A stretch of 20,667 nt of DNA from Gallionella sp. (GCA_004298605.1 SCPW01000163.1:1-20667); one strand, 5' to 3'; counted from the stretch's first letter, positions 1-8,754 are shown. Notes: generated from the letters alone by a model not told the origin. Numbers and translations: made by a program.

Positions 1-2
1 CG

Positions 3-167
3 GGTGCAGTCTCCTTGCGTCAAGCCTACGAATGCTGGAAATCCGGTTCGGATCCGATTCAGTATGCGAAGGAGCACAAGGAATTTGCGCGCGCATTCGA
101 ATCTTTCCCGAAAGATGCGGACAAAATTTTCCCGGGCTGGCGCGAGAAGTTGGGCGTACACAAGTAA
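3..167 (+). CDS. cbbM: Form II RuBisCO large subunit, C-terminal end only
   Basis: The third frame from the left edge reads without interruption to the TAA at 165-167 and gives the last 54 residues of a protein ending in [12 protein letters not shown]. The segment [19 protein letters not shown] just before it is the typical tail of form II RuBisCO (CbbM), which carboxylates ribulose-1,5-bisphosphate in the Calvin cycle. The catalytic residues lie upstream of the window, so activity cannot be judged here. The cbbQ and cbbO genes immediately downstream support the call, because the CbbQ2/CbbO2 type of activase is commonly encoded next to cbbM. A strong terminator follows the stop codon, so most transcripts of this gene probably end before cbbQ. 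Confidence 0.93.
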   Translation, partial: GAVSLRQAYECWKSGSDPIQYAKEHKEFARAFESFPKDADKIFPGWREKLGVHK

Positions 168-194
168 GCAGGTTGTATCCAAGTGGTAAAAATG

Positions 195-222
195 CGCCCC
201 CACTTGCTGGGGGCGTTTTTTT
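195..222 (+). terminator. Rho-independent terminator after cbbM
   Basis: A perfect 7-bp stem (CGCCCCC at 195-201 with GGGGGCG at 209-215) closes a 7-nt loop and is followed directly by seven T residues at 216-222. It begins 27 bp after the cbbM stop. Because cbbQ and cbbO lie on the same strand just beyond it, it could act as a partial terminator that keeps activase expression below RuBisCO expression. Confidence 0.9.
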
Positions 223-243
223 AAAAAATCTGAAACCGTTCAG

Positions 244-261
244 GCCACGCAATTGCGTGGC
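244..261. repeat. Perfect 18-bp palindrome before cbbQ
   Basis: GCCACGCAATTGCGTGGC is a perfect palindrome. In RNA it would form a 7-bp stem with an AATT tetraloop. It ends 6 bp before the GGGGGA ribosome-binding site of cbbQ. It has no T-run, so it is not a terminator. It may be a protein-binding operator or an mRNA 5' stabilising or processing hairpin; the sequence does not decide between these. Confidence 0.6.
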
Positions 262-276
262 AAGTATGGGGGAAAC

Positions 277-1080
277 ATGACTGATAAAGATCAATACAAA
301 GTACAGCAGGAGCCGTTCTATCAAGAGCAAAGTAATGAAGTCGCGCTCTATGAAGCAGCTTACGCGGCGCGCCTGCCGGTGATGGTGAAGGGGCCGACCG
401 GCTGCGGCAAATCACGCTTTATCGAATATATGGCGTGGAAGCTGAACAAGCCGCTGATTACGGTGGCCTGTAATGAAGACATGACCGCCAGCGATCTGGT
501 CGGGCGATACTTGCTGGATGCCAACGGCACGCGCTGGCTGGATGGCCCGTTAACCGTTGCGGCGCGGATCGGGGCGATCTGCTATCTCGACGAAATTGTC
601 GAAGCGCGCCAGGACACCACGGTGGTGATACACCCGCTGACCGACCACAGACGCACTTTGCCGCTCGACAAAAAGGGCGAACTGATTTCGGCGCACCCCG
701 ATTTTCAGTTGGTGATTTCTTATAACCCCGGCTACCAAAGCTTGCTGAAGGATTTGAAACAATCTACCAAGCAACGCTTTACCGCGTTCGATTTCGATTA
801 TCCCGACGCCAAACTGGAAACCGCCATCGTGGCCAAGGAAACCGGTATGAGCGAAGAAATTTCCGCCAAGCTGGTCAAAATTGGTGTGGCGGCACGCAAC
901 CTGAAGGGGCACGGGCTGGAAGAAGGAATTTCGACGCGCTTGCTGGTATATGCGGCCACGCTGATTAAAGGCGGGGTGGAGCCGCGCGATGCATGCCGCA
1001 TGGCATTGGTGCGCCCGATTACCGACGATGCGGATATCCGCGATACGTTGGATCACGCGATTGATGCGGTGTTTGGATAA
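277..1080 (+). CDS. cbbQ: RuBisCO activase AAA+ ATPase CbbQ
   Basis: This is a 267-residue MoxR-type AAA+ ATPase of the CbbQ/NirQ/NorQ family. It is expected to form a ring in the cytoplasm that uses ATP, with CbbO as adaptor, to release inhibitory sugar phosphates from RuBisCO. A Walker A motif GPTGCGKS lies at residues 39-46 and a Walker B motif ICYLDE at 101-106. The stretch [11 protein letters not shown] near 144-154 and SISTRLL-like EGISTRLL near 217-223 fit the sensor 1 and arginine-finger regions. An in-frame TTG at 253 would add eight residues. I prefer the ATG at 277, preceded by GGGGGA, since the extension lies in the palindrome. Adjacent cbbM and cbbO favour CbbQ over NorQ. The length is normal for the family. 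Confidence 0.93.
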   Translation: MTDKDQYKVQQEPFYQEQSNEVALYEAAYAARLPVMVKGPTGCGKSRFIEYMAWKLNKPLITVACNEDMTASDLVGRYLLDANGTRWLDGPLTVAARIGAICYLDEIVEARQDTTVVIHPLTDHRRTLPLDKKGELISAHPDFQLVISYNPGYQSLLKDLKQSTKQRFTAFDFDYPDAKLETAIVAKETGMSEEISAKLVKIGVAARNLKGHGLEEGISTRLLVYAATLIKGGVEPRDACRMALVRPITDDADIRDTLDHAIDAVFG

Positions 1081-1087
1081 ATATATT

Positions 1088-1115
1088 TGTAGATCGGGCT
1101 AAAGCACGACCTACA
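1088..1115. repeat. REP-like hairpin in the cbbQ-cbbO spacer
   Basis: Imperfect palindrome: TGTAGATCG (1088-1096) pairs with CGACCTACA (1107-1115) with one mismatch, then GC/GC around a TAAA loop. The reverse complement starts TGTAGGTCGTGC, which resembles small dispersed palindromes that I recall as common in proteobacterial intergenic DNA. It fills over half of the 52-bp spacer. It could modulate cbbO expression or mRNA stability, but it may be only a neutral repeat. Confidence 0.6.
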
Positions 1116-1132
1116 GCAGCCCGCCGAAAATC

Positions 1133-3454
1133 ATGGAAACCACGACCATACCCACTGAACTCGAAGGTTACTGGAAACAGCTCGACTGCGGCTTCCCGCG
1201 CGTCGGGCCGGTATTCCCGGACTGCATGCGCGAGGCGCTGGCCAAGCTTTCCAAAGAAGGCGTAGACGCCTATATCGAGAATGCCAGCTTCCTCGGCAAG
1301 ATGGGGCGCGGCGCCGAGCCTATCCTGATTTTTTTGGAAGAATGGCCTCAGGTAGCTAAAACGCTGGGTGAAAATACCCTGCCGGCCATTATGGAGTGCA
1401 TCCACAAGATGTGGAAATCGCCCAACGGCAAGGCGATCACGCCGTTCCTGCAATCGTTGCCGGCCACCGCGCGGCGCCTGCATTCGCGGGAACAGATACG
1501 CGACTATCTGGATATCGTGACCGGCTTTATGGAGCGCACCACCGGCTCGATCCACGGTATCCATCAAACCTTTCCCAGCCCCGGATTGCCGGAGTTTTTC
1601 AAGCATATTCCAGTGCTGCTAGGCCAGCTTTCCCTTGCTGGCCTGAGAAGCTGGGTGGACTACGGGGTGCGTTACTACAACGATCACCCGGACAGGCAAA
1701 TTGATTACTTCACCCTGCAATCGGCGGACAGCCGCGCGGTGTTGCAGCGCGAGCGGCACGGCACATTGCTGGTGGATAACGAGCGCAAACTGGACATGTA
1801 TTTGCGCGGGTTGTGGAATGAAGAAAATCTGCTGATACCCTACTCCACCGCATACGACATCCTGCGCCAGCCGATCCCCTATTACGACAAGCTCGGTATC
1901 AGGCTGCCGGACGTGTATAACGACTTCATCTCCCCTCTCCCACAGGCGGGAGAGGGGTTGGGGGTGAGGGGCGTCAAAAAGGATGGGCAGCAACGGGTCA
2001 CAGGCATAGACCGCTATCGTGCAGTCTTGGCGCATATTGCCGGGCATCGCCGCTGGACCAAGGCCATTTTTGCCGATAACTTCAGCCCGTTCCAGCGCAT
2101 GGCGGTGGAGTTCCTCGAAGATTCGCGCGTGGAATATCTGGCGATGCGCGAGTATCCCGGCTTGCGCCGCATTTTCATGGCGCTGCACCCGATTCCGGCG
2201 GAAGACGCCTGCGATCCCGAGCTGGAATCGGGCTTGCGCCATCGTCTGGCGATGCTGTCGCGCGCGATACTCGACCCGCAGCACACTTACCAGAACCCGT
2301 ATATTGTCGAATTTGCGCGACGCTTTCATGTGTCGATGCAACAGAGCGAGATGAGCACCCAAGAGATTGCCGACCTGGCAATCGCGTTCGTGGCCAAAAC
2401 ACGCCGCCAGAGCGACCAGCTCGCCAAGATCCATTTCAAGGATACGGTGGTCGATTACCGCGACGACAACCGCCAGATGTGGAAATTCATCGAGGAAGGC
2501 GACGAGGAAGAGGCGTTCGATGAGCCGCGCAAGATCGAGCCGGGCGAGGAACTCAAGGGGCTGCCGCCGCGCCATTACCACGAGTGGGATTACCACAACC
2601 AGAGCTACCGCCCGGACTGGGTGAGCGTCTACGAGGGCCTGCATCCTAACGGCAACGCTACGGACATTGACAGATTGCTGGCCAAACATTCTGCCTTGGC
2701 CAAACGGCTAAAGAAAATGCTCGACCTGCTCAAGCCGCAGGACAAAGTACGCATCCGCTATCAGGAAGAAGGCAGCGAGTTGGATCTGGATGTCGCGCTG
2801 CGTTCGCTGATCGACTACAAGAGCGGCGCGACACCCGACCCGCGCATCAATATGAGCCACAAGACCAGCGGGCGGAATATCGCGGTGATGTTATTGCTGG
2901 ATTTGTCGGAATCGCTCAACGAAAAAGCGGCGGGCTGCGACCAAACCATCCTCGAATTGAGCCAGGAAGCGGTGTCGTTGTTGGCCTGGGCGATAGAAAA
3001 ATTGGGCGACCCGTTCGCCATCGCCGGTTTTCATTCCAATACCCGCCACGATGTGCGTTACTTGCACATCAAGGGTTACAGCGAAGGCTGGGGCGATACG
3101 GTAAAGGGGCGGCTGGCCGCGATGGAAGCCAGTTATTCCACGCGCATGGGCGCGGCGATGCGCCATGCCGCGCACTATTTGGAAAAACAGCAAGCCGACA
3201 AAAAACTGATGCTGATCCTGACCGATGGCGAACCGTCGGACGTGGACAGCAAGGATGGGCGGATTTTGATCGAAGATACGCGGCAAGCGGTGAAAGAGTT
3301 GGACCAGCAAGGCATTTACACTTACTGCATCAACCTCGACCCCAAGGCCGATGAATATGTCAAAGATATTTTCGGCAAACAATACACCATCATCGACCAG
3401 GTATCACAGTTGCCGGAGAAGTTGCCGCAACTGTTCATCTCGCTGACTAAATAA
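1133..3454 (+). CDS. cbbO: RuBisCO activase adaptor CbbO (vWA protein)
   Basis: This 773-residue protein of the CbbO/NorD family is the adaptor of the CbbQO activase: its C-terminal von Willebrand A domain contacts RuBisCO and its N-terminal part docks on the CbbQ ring. The vWA domain spans about residues 580-773. Its MIDAS metal site is intact: DLSES at 590-594, Thr670 in STRMGAA, and Asp698 in LTDGEP. The middle carries an acidic patch (EEGDEEEAFDE, 454-464). Residues around 267-285 (SPLPQAGEGLGVRG and following) are the translation of a palindromic repeat and look like an in-frame insertion just before GIDRYRAVLAHIAGHRRW. The ATG at 1133 has no strong Shine-Dalgarno, so expression may depend on coupling with cbbQ. 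The gene ends 18 bp from the convergent rnfE. Confidence 0.92.
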   Translation: METTTIPTELEGYWKQLDCGFPRVGPVFPDCMREALAKLSKEGVDAYIENASFLGKMGRGAEPILIFLEEWPQVAKTLGENTLPAIMECIHKMWKSPNGKAITPFLQSLPATARRLHSREQIRDYLDIVTGFMERTTGSIHGIHQTFPSPGLPEFFKHIPVLLGQLSLAGLRSWVDYGVRYYNDHPDRQIDYFTLQSADSRAVLQRERHGTLLVDNERKLDMYLRGLWNEENLLIPYSTAYDILRQPIPYYDKLGIRLPDVYNDFISPLPQAGEGLGVRGVKKDGQQRVTGIDRYRAVLAHIAGHRRWTKAIFADNFSPFQRMAVEFLEDSRVEYLAMREYPGLRRIFMALHPIPAEDACDPELESGLRHRLAMLSRAILDPQHTYQNPYIVEFARRFHVSMQQSEMSTQEIADLAIAFVAKTRRQSDQLAKIHFKDTVVDYRDDNRQMWKFIEEGDEEEAFDEPRKIEPGEELKGLPPRHYHEWDYHNQSYRPDWVSVYEGLHPNGNATDIDRLLAKHSALAKRLKKMLDLLKPQDKVRIRYQEEGSELDLDVALRSLIDYKSGATPDPRINMSHKTSGRNIAVMLLLDLSESLNEKAAGCDQTILELSQEAVSLLAWAIEKLGDPFAIAGFHSNTRHDVRYLHIKGYSEGWGDTVKGRLAAMEASYSTRMGAAMRHAAHYLEKQQADKKLMLILTDGEPSDVDSKDGRILIEDTRQAVKELDQQGIYTYCINLDPKADEYVKDIFGKQYTIIDQVSQLPEKLPQLFISLTK
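1929..1972. repeat. Palindromic repeat inserted in frame in cbbO
   Basis: A perfect 10-bp stem, CCCCTCTCCC (1932-1941) with GGGAGAGGGG (1948-1957), closes a 6-nt loop and is followed by the G-rich tail TTGGGGGTGAGGGG. Elements with these arms and tail are, to my knowledge, common dispersed repeats in proteobacteria, usually between genes. Here the reading frame passes through, giving SPLPQAGEGLGVRG. The outer limits are estimated because no target-site duplication is visible. Confidence 0.75.
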
Positions 3455-3472
3455 GGGTTCTGAACAACGACC

Positions 3473-4162
3473 TCACCCACCACCCACTGGTGCGACAGCA
3501 GCACTGTCGCCGCCCGCTTTGCGCTCGGCGCGCAGGTTCAGCCAGTTCTTCAGCGCGATCAGCATGGCCAGCACGATGAACGCGCCGGGCGGCAAAATGG
3601 CCAGCAAAAAGCCGTGATAATTCGGTACTACGGTAATCACCCAGGATTTTGCCGCTTCGCCAAATACCATATCAATGCCGGACAGCAAGGTGCCGTGCCC
3701 GAAAATTTCTCGGATGCCGCCCAATACCGCCAGCACCGCGGTCAGCCCCAGACCCATCGCCATGCCGTCCAGCGCGGATTCCAGCGTGGGATTTTTGGAC
3801 GCGAATGCCTCGATGCGCGCCAGCACGATGCAGTTGGTCACGATCAGCGGGATAAAAATTCCCAGCACCACATACAGCGAATACAGATAGGCATTCATCG
3901 CGTACTGTATCGCGGTGACCAGCACGGCGATGATCAGGATAAACACCGGGATGCGTGCTTCATTGGGAATAAATTGCCGGATCGGCGCAATCGCCGCGCC
4001 GGACAATAGCATCACCAGCGTGGTGGCCAAGCCCAGGCTGACCGCGTTCACGACCGAGTTGCTGACAGCCAGCAAGGGGCACAAGCCGAGCAGTTGCACC
4101 ACGCCGGTGTTTTGTTTCCACAGGCCGTTGTAGAAAATGTCTTTCATTCCTTGATAGGTCAT
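3473..4162 (-). CDS. rnfE: Rnf electron transport complex subunit RnfE
   Basis: A 229-residue hydrophobic membrane subunit of the RnfE/RsxE family. It contains LLGLCPLLAVSNSVVNA near the N-terminus and GIFIPLIVTNCIVLARIEAFASKNP in the middle, both hallmarks of the family, and LAILPPGAFIVLAMLIALKN near the C-terminus. With RnfA it forms the paired membrane subunits that carry a buried iron-sulfur centre. The ATG at 4160-4162 overlaps the rnfG stop as ATGA, indicating translational coupling; a second ATG five codons in is an alternative. It is the last gene of the operon. No rnfH or nth gene follows, unlike in several gammaproteobacteria, because cbbO comes in from the other side. Confidence 0.95.
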   Translation of the reverse strand: MTYQGMKDIFYNGLWKQNTGVVQLLGLCPLLAVSNSVVNAVSLGLATTLVMLLSGAAIAPIRQFIPNEARIPVFILIIAVLVTAIQYAMNAYLYSLYVVLGIFIPLIVTNCIVLARIEAFASKNPTLESALDGMAMGLGLTAVLAVLGGIREIFGHGTLLSGIDMVFGEAAKSWVITVVPNYHGFLLAILPPGAFIVLAMLIALKNWLNLRAERKAGGDSAAVAPVGGG

Positions 4163-4818
4163 TTTCCTTTTTCCTTTTCGGGGGGCGTAGCTCCTGCGCC
4201 GGCAAACAATTCATCGCGATGTTGCGCGTAATACTGCAAAGCCTTGTGTACCGCTTTCACGATGGCGCGCGGGGTGATGGTCGCGCCGGCCACATAGTCG
4301 AATGCGCCGCCGTCTTTTTTGACTTTCCAGTCAGCGGTCTTGCGGTTTTCCAGCGAGGTATCGTTGAAGCCGGTGATCCAGTTGTTCCTGGCGATTTCGA
4401 TGTAATCGCCCAAACCCGGCGTTTCTTTGTGCGCCACCACGCGCACGCCGCCGATTCTGCCATCGCTGCGGATGGCGATAATCAGCTTGATTTTGCCGCT
4501 ATAACCATCCGGTGCGATGGCCTGTAGCACCGCGATGGAGGGCTGATTTTTCAGGCGCCCGCGATAGGCGACCGTCGCCTCGCTGGTGCCCAGCAATTTG
4601 TCCGGTGCGAGTTGCGTGGTGTCTTTCATGATGTCGTTATCGTAAGCCGCAGCGGGCACGATTTGCGAAATCAGTTTCAGCTTTTCATTCTCTTCGCTGC
4701 GCGCGATGGCGTCATGCGTCAGGTTGTAAGTTACGGCCAGCAATGCCGTGCCGATCAACGCGAAAAACAGCAGGTTGAGCGCGGTGTAAAGCGATGCTTT
4801 CGCCATGGTGCGTCTCAC
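4159..4818 (-). CDS. rnfG: Rnf complex FMN-binding subunit RnfG
   Basis: A 219-residue periplasmic flavoprotein with one N-terminal membrane anchor (about residues 11-31). The motif AGATIT at 177-182 corresponds to the family's (S/T)GATxT site, whose first Thr (here Thr180) takes covalent FMN. The KETPGLGD segment (131-138) is also typical. I chose the GTG at 4816-4818 because it forms a GTGA overlap with the rnfD stop, matching the ATGA overlap with rnfE. An ATG at 4806, which would give MAKASLYTAL, is a reasonable alternative. Its role is to pass electrons between RnfD and the rest of the membrane complex. Confidence 0.93.
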   Translation of the reverse strand: MRRTMAKASLYTALNLLFFALIGTALLAVTYNLTHDAIARSEENEKLKLISQIVPAAAYDNDIMKDTTQLAPDKLLGTSEATVAYRGRLKNQPSIAVLQAIAPDGYSGKIKLIIAIRSDGRIGGVRVVAHKETPGLGDYIEIARNNWITGFNDTSLENRKTADWKVKKDGGAFDYVAGATITPRAIVKAVHKALQYYAQHRDELFAGAGATPPEKEKGK

Positions 4819-5864
4819 GGCTGCCCCCCGTCCTTGCCATCCGCCTTATCTTTCCTGCCGAATACTTTGGGTTGCGTGTAGGCGTCAATCAGCGGCACGC
4901 AAATGTTCATCAGCAGCGTGGCGAACGCCACACCATCCGGGAAGCCGCCGAAAGCTCGGATCAAATAGGTCAGCAATCCCGCGCCTGCGGCGAAAATCAG
5001 TTTGCCTTTGTGCGTGGTCGGACTGCTGATCGGATCGGTGAGAATGAAGAACGCGCCCAGCATCGCCGCACCGGAGAACCAATGGAACAGCGGCGCGACA
5101 TAGTGGGCCGGATCTATCAAATAGAAAATACTGGCAGTGGCGAACAGCGTGCCGAGAAATGCGACAGGAATGTGCCAACTGATGATGCGCACGGCCAGCA
5201 GATACAGGCCGCCGAGCAAAAATCCCAGCGCCACCATTTCGCTGCCATGTCCAGCCAGATGGCCATAAATGGGCAAACCAAAAATCTGTTTGATCGGCTC
5301 GTCCAGATGCAAGCGTGTCTTCAGCGTATCCAGCGGGGTGGACATGGTGATGGCATCCAGCCTTAGGCTATCGGGCAGCACACCGGCGAACATGTATCCC
5401 AGTTGGTCGATGAAGCCGAGCTCGACTTGCCCCAAGCCGTGCGGCGTCAGCCAGTGTGTCATCTGCACCGGAAACGAAATGATCAGCACGGCGTAGCCTA
5501 TCATCGCCGGGTTGAACGGGTTGTTGCCCAGCCCGCCGTACAAGTGTTTGGCGATGGCGATGCCGAACGCGGTGCCGACCACGATCAGCCACCACGGCGC
5601 CAGCGGCGGAATGGACAGCGCCAGCAGCCAGCCGGTGAGCAGCGCGCTGTTGTCTTTCAGGAACGGCGCGATCGGGCGGTCGCGCAGCTTGAGCATGAGC
5701 GCCTCGGTACCCAGCGCGGTGATGCTGGCCAGCGTGATGGATACCAGAATCGCCGGGCCGAAGTACCAGACATACAGCGCGATGCCGGGAACCAGCGCCA
5801 GCAGCACTTTGAGCATGATCTGCGAGACGGTGTCCTGCTTGCTGATGAAGGGTGAAAAAAACAT
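4815..5864 (-). CDS. rnfD: Rnf complex FMN-binding membrane subunit RnfD
   Basis: A 349-residue polytopic membrane protein of the RnfD/NqrB family. The segment ITMSTPLDTLKT (172-183) contains the conserved Thr (Thr176, in STPL) that carries covalent FMN. Other conserved pieces are GGLGNNPFNPAMIGYA (110-125) and AFFILTDPISSPTT (271-284). The ATG at 5864 shares one base with the rnfC stop (TAATG), so the two are almost certainly translationally coupled. It works with RnfG in the membrane electron path and is part of the ion-translocating core. Confidence 0.95.
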   Translation of the reverse strand: MFFSPFISKQDTVSQIMLKVLLALVPGIALYVWYFGPAILVSITLASITALGTEALMLKLRDRPIAPFLKDNSALLTGWLLALSIPPLAPWWLIVVGTAFGIAIAKHLYGGLGNNPFNPAMIGYAVLIISFPVQMTHWLTPHGLGQVELGFIDQLGYMFAGVLPDSLRLDAITMSTPLDTLKTRLHLDEPIKQIFGLPIYGHLAGHGSEMVALGFLLGGLYLLAVRIISWHIPVAFLGTLFATASIFYLIDPAHYVAPLFHWFSGAAMLGAFFILTDPISSPTTHKGKLIFAAGAGLLTYLIRAFGGFPDGVAFATLLMNICVPLIDAYTQPKVFGRKDKADGKDGGQP

Positions 5865-7567
5865 TAAGGGGCTTCCTTGGGATGATCGACGTGGGGGTGA
5901 TCAACGTGAGACTGAGCCAGCTCGCGGATATGCGCGCGGCGCGCTTCGATCTCGGCAATTTCCGCTTGCTGCCGCGGGGTCAGTTGTTCGATATTTTTCG
6001 GCTTGACGCTGGCGGCCTGTTGTTTGGCGTGATTTATCGCCGCCTGAATTTTTTGTTGTACGGCATCCTCGGAGCTGGCATCCGTGGTAGCTGGTACGCT
6101 GGCGGACTGCGCCGGTTTGGCGGCTTGTTCTCTGGCAAGCTGGGCGGCTTTTTCCTTGGCGGCCAGCTTGTCGGCTTTTTCCTGCTTCTCGCGCTCGATG
6201 CGGTATTCGCGATATTCGTGGCGTTCGCGCGCTTTGTCGGCGGCGTTCTTTTCGCTCTCGCGCGCCCAGATTTCGCTCTTGGCAAAACGGTAATACTGCA
6301 CCAGCGGGATGTGGCTGGGGCAGACGTAGCTGCACGCGCCGCATTCGATGCAATCGAACAAATGGTATTCCTGCGCTTTGCCGAATTCCTTGGCCTTGGC
6401 GAACCAGTACAAATCCTGCGGCTGCAAATCGGCCGGGCAGGCATCGGCGCAACGCGTGCAGCGGATGCAGGGCATGGGCGGGGGTGCTGGCGGAAACAAT
6501 TTATCCGAGGCGGCGATAATGCAGTTGGTGGCTTTCACCACCGAGACCTGCGCCGAAGGCAAGGGGATGCCCATCATCGGCCCGCCCATGATGTAGTGGT
6601 TGGTGTCGGGCAGCGGATCCGCCAGCGCGACCAGTTCGTTTACCGGCGTGCCGATCAGCACCTCGAAATTTTGCGCATTCCTGACGTTGCCCGTCACGGT
6701 CACGATGCGCGACAACAGCGGTTCGCCAAACTGGATCGCGCGGTAAATACCCAGCGCGGTGGCGACGTTGAAGCACTGCACGCCTTTTTCAGTGGAGCGC
6801 ACGCCGGCCGCAATCTCGATGCCGGTGAGCACGCGGATCAGTTGCTTGGCGCCGCCGCCAGGGTAAATGGTCGGCACGGCGACAACTTCGATTTTGTCGC
6901 TGCTGGCGGCGGCAGCCTGCCGCATCGCGGCAATCGCTTCCGGCTTGTTGTCTTCGATGCCGACCAATACCTCTTCGGCATCCAGTGCGAAGCGCAGTAT
7001 TTCCGCGCCGCGGATGATTTCTGCGGCGCGCTCGCGCATCAGCCTATCGTCGCAGGTGATGTAGGGCTCACATTCCGCGCCGTTCAATACCAGCGATTTG
7101 ATCTTGTGCCTGCCGGTGCGCAGCTTCATGTCGCTGGGGTACACCGCGCCGCCCAGGCCAACCACACCGGCCAGGCGCAGCGCGAAGCGCACATCCGCAT
7201 CGGCGGCGCTACGGTAGTCCATCCCTTCATGCATCGCCCATTCATCCTTGCCATCGGGAATCAGGGTGGCGCACAAATCCGGTAGGCCGGAGGCGTGTGC
7301 GACGACTTCCATGCCTATCGAGGCAATCGTGCCCGAAGTAGAGGCATGCACCGCGCTGGAAACACCATCCTCGGGCATACCGATCAACTGGCCTTTCAGC
7401 ACACGGTCACCGGCCTTTACCAGCGGTTTGGCCATATTGCCGACGTGCTGGTGAAACGGGATCACCAGCTTGCTTGGCAGCGGCGCGGGCACAATCGGCG
7501 CGCGCGCCGATTGCGCCTTGTTGGTCGGCGGGTGTACCCCGCCATGAAATTGGTAGAGCGTTCTCAT
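5864..7567 (-). CDS. rnfC: Rnf complex NADH-linked iron-sulfur subunit RnfC
   Basis: A 567-residue peripheral cytoplasmic subunit that exchanges electrons with NAD(H). The N-terminal half resembles the NuoF fold and carries GLGGAVYPSDMKL (137-149) for nucleotide/FMN binding and NGAECEPYITCD (162-173). Two 4Fe-4S motifs are intact: Cys367/370/373/377 and Cys406/409/412/416. Beyond residue 430 there is a charged, Ala/Lys/Glu-rich extension, probably helical or coiled coil, with an imperfect tandem HVDHP repeat near the end. Such extensions are common but variable in proteobacterial RnfC. The gene starts 12 bp after the rnfB stop, with only a weak ribosome-binding site. Confidence 0.95.
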   Translation of the reverse strand: MRTLYQFHGGVHPPTNKAQSARAPIVPAPLPSKLVIPFHQHVGNMAKPLVKAGDRVLKGQLIGMPEDGVSSAVHASTSGTIASIGMEVVAHASGLPDLCATLIPDGKDEWAMHEGMDYRSAADADVRFALRLAGVVGLGGAVYPSDMKLRTGRHKIKSLVLNGAECEPYITCDDRLMRERAAEIIRGAEILRFALDAEEVLVGIEDNKPEAIAAMRQAAAASSDKIEVVAVPTIYPGGGAKQLIRVLTGIEIAAGVRSTEKGVQCFNVATALGIYRAIQFGEPLLSRIVTVTGNVRNAQNFEVLIGTPVNELVALADPLPDTNHYIMGGPMMGIPLPSAQVSVVKATNCIIAASDKLFPPAPPPMPCIRCTRCADACPADLQPQDLYWFAKAKEFGKAQEYHLFDCIECGACSYVCPSHIPLVQYYRFAKSEIWARESEKNAADKARERHEYREYRIEREKQEKADKLAAKEKAAQLAREQAAKPAQSASVPATTDASSEDAVQQKIQAAINHAKQQAASVKPKNIEQLTPRQQAEIAEIEARRAHIRELAQSHVDHPHVDHPKEAP

Positions 7568-7579
7568 TTCGCTAGTGTT

Positions 7580-8128
7580 TTATTTCACGGGAGTCAGCGC
7601 GTAAACGGGGTATTTCCACTTCCATGTGGTGATTTTTTCTTCGATGACCACCATGCTGATGCAATTTACCGGGCAAGGCGCGACGCACAACTCGCAACCG
7701 GTGCATTCGGAAGCGATGATGGTGTGCATCTGCTTGGCCGCACCGGCAATGGCGTCCACCGGGCAGGCCTGGATGCACAGCGTGCAGCCGATACACAGGT
7801 TCTCGTCGATGAAAGCGACCGACTTCGGCTTGGGCAGGGTGTCGCCGCCGAACGGCTTGAATTCCACGCCGAGCAGATCGGCCAGCTTGCGGATGCCTTC
7901 TTCGCCGCCGGGCGGGCAGCGGTTGATGTCGGCTTCGCCGGCGGCAATCGCCGTGGCATAGGGTTTGCAACCCGGATAGCCGCATTGCCCGCACTGTGTT
8001 TGCGGCAGGATGGCGTCGATCTTGTCCACCAGCGGATTGCCTTCGACGTGAAATTTGATCGCGGCAAATCCCAGCACCGCGCCGAGCACGATGGCGATGG
8101 CGGCCATTACCAACAATGCGCTTAGCAT
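7580..8128 (-). CDS. rnfB: Rnf complex ferredoxin-linked subunit RnfB
   Basis: A 182-residue iron-sulfur protein with an N-terminal membrane anchor (about residues 4-24). Three cluster motifs are complete: Cys46/49/54/71 ([10 protein letters not shown]...CPPGG), then two ferredoxin-type sets, Cys112/115/118/122 and Cys142/145/148/152. This subunit is thought to exchange electrons with soluble ferredoxin. The gene lies 13 bp downstream of rnfA. The upstream ribosome-binding site is weak and sits in the palindrome GGGGCGCCCC, so coupling to rnfA is likely. Confidence 0.95.
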   Translation of the reverse strand: MLSALLVMAAIAIVLGAVLGFAAIKFHVEGNPLVDKIDAILPQTQCGQCGYPGCKPYATAIAAGEADINRCPPGGEEGIRKLADLLGVEFKPFGGDTLPKPKSVAFIDENLCIGCTLCIQACPVDAIAGAAKQMHTIIASECTGCELCVAPCPVNCISMVVIEEKITTWKWKYPVYALTPVK

Positions 8129-8141
8129 CGGGGGCGCCCCA

Positions 8142-8717
8142 TTACTTGACCAGTCCCGAGAACCCCATGAACGACAAGCTCATCAGCCCGGCGGTGACCA
8201 TGGCTATTGCCGAGCCTTTAAAAATGGCCGGCACATCCGCGCCTTCCATGCGCTCGCGCAGCCCGGCGAACAGCACCATCACCAGCGTAAAGCCCAATGC
8301 GCCACCCATGCCGAAAAAAATGGATTCCAGGAAATTATGTTTCGCCTGCACGTTGAGCAACGGGATGCCCAGCACCGCGCAGTTTGTGGTAATCAGCGGC
8401 AGGTAAATCCCCAGCACCTGATACAGCACCGGGCTGGTTTTCGCCACGACCATTTCGGTGAATTGCACGATACCGGCGATCACCACGATGAACGACAGCG
8501 TGGTCAGGTATGCGAGTTCCGGCCCCAACAAATATTGGTTGATGAGATAGCTGGCGCCCGAGGCCAGGGTCAGCACAAAGGTGGTGGCCGCGCCCATGCC
8601 GATGGCTGCCTCCAGTTTTTTGGAGACCCCCATGAACGGGCATAGCCCGAGAATTTTGACCAGCACGATGTTGTTTACAAACACCGCGCCGAACAGGATT
8701 AACAGATATTCGGCCAT
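8142..8717 (-). CDS. rnfA: Rnf electron transport complex subunit RnfA
   Basis: A 191-residue, highly hydrophobic protein of the RnfA/RsxA family. It opens with a stretch of the form [20 protein letters not shown], followed by [10 protein letters not shown]. The middle [15 protein letters not shown] and the C-terminal [11 protein letters not shown] are also family hallmarks. It is the first gene of rnfABCDGE and probably pairs with RnfE to form the ferredoxin-side membrane core. The 131 bp between it and folB hold a perfect inverted repeat (8755-8793), the best candidate for an operon control site. Confidence 0.96.
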   Translation of the reverse strand: MAEYLLILFGAVFVNNIVLVKILGLCPFMGVSKKLEAAIGMGAATTFVLTLASGASYLINQYLLGPELAYLTTLSFIVVIAGIVQFTEMVVAKTSPVLYQVLGIYLPLITTNCAVLGIPLLNVQAKHNFLESIFFGMGGALGFTLVMVLFAGLRERMEGADVPAIFKGSAIAMVTAGLMSLSFMGFSGLVK

Positions 8718-8754
8718 TGCTGCACCTTGCGAACGAGGCGCGGATTATCCCCTG

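Noticed and set aside
1619..2689. Open frame of 356 codons on the minus strand inside cbbO
   Set aside because: It is antisense to a clear CbbO protein, has no ribosome-binding site or known motifs, and passes through the palindromic repeat.
5852..7285. Open frame of 477 codons on the plus strand
   Set aside because: It lies opposite rnfC, whose motifs and cysteine clusters are intact. The translation is low-complexity (Gly/Arg/Phe/His-rich) with no family similarity, as expected for the antisense of a GC-rich gene.
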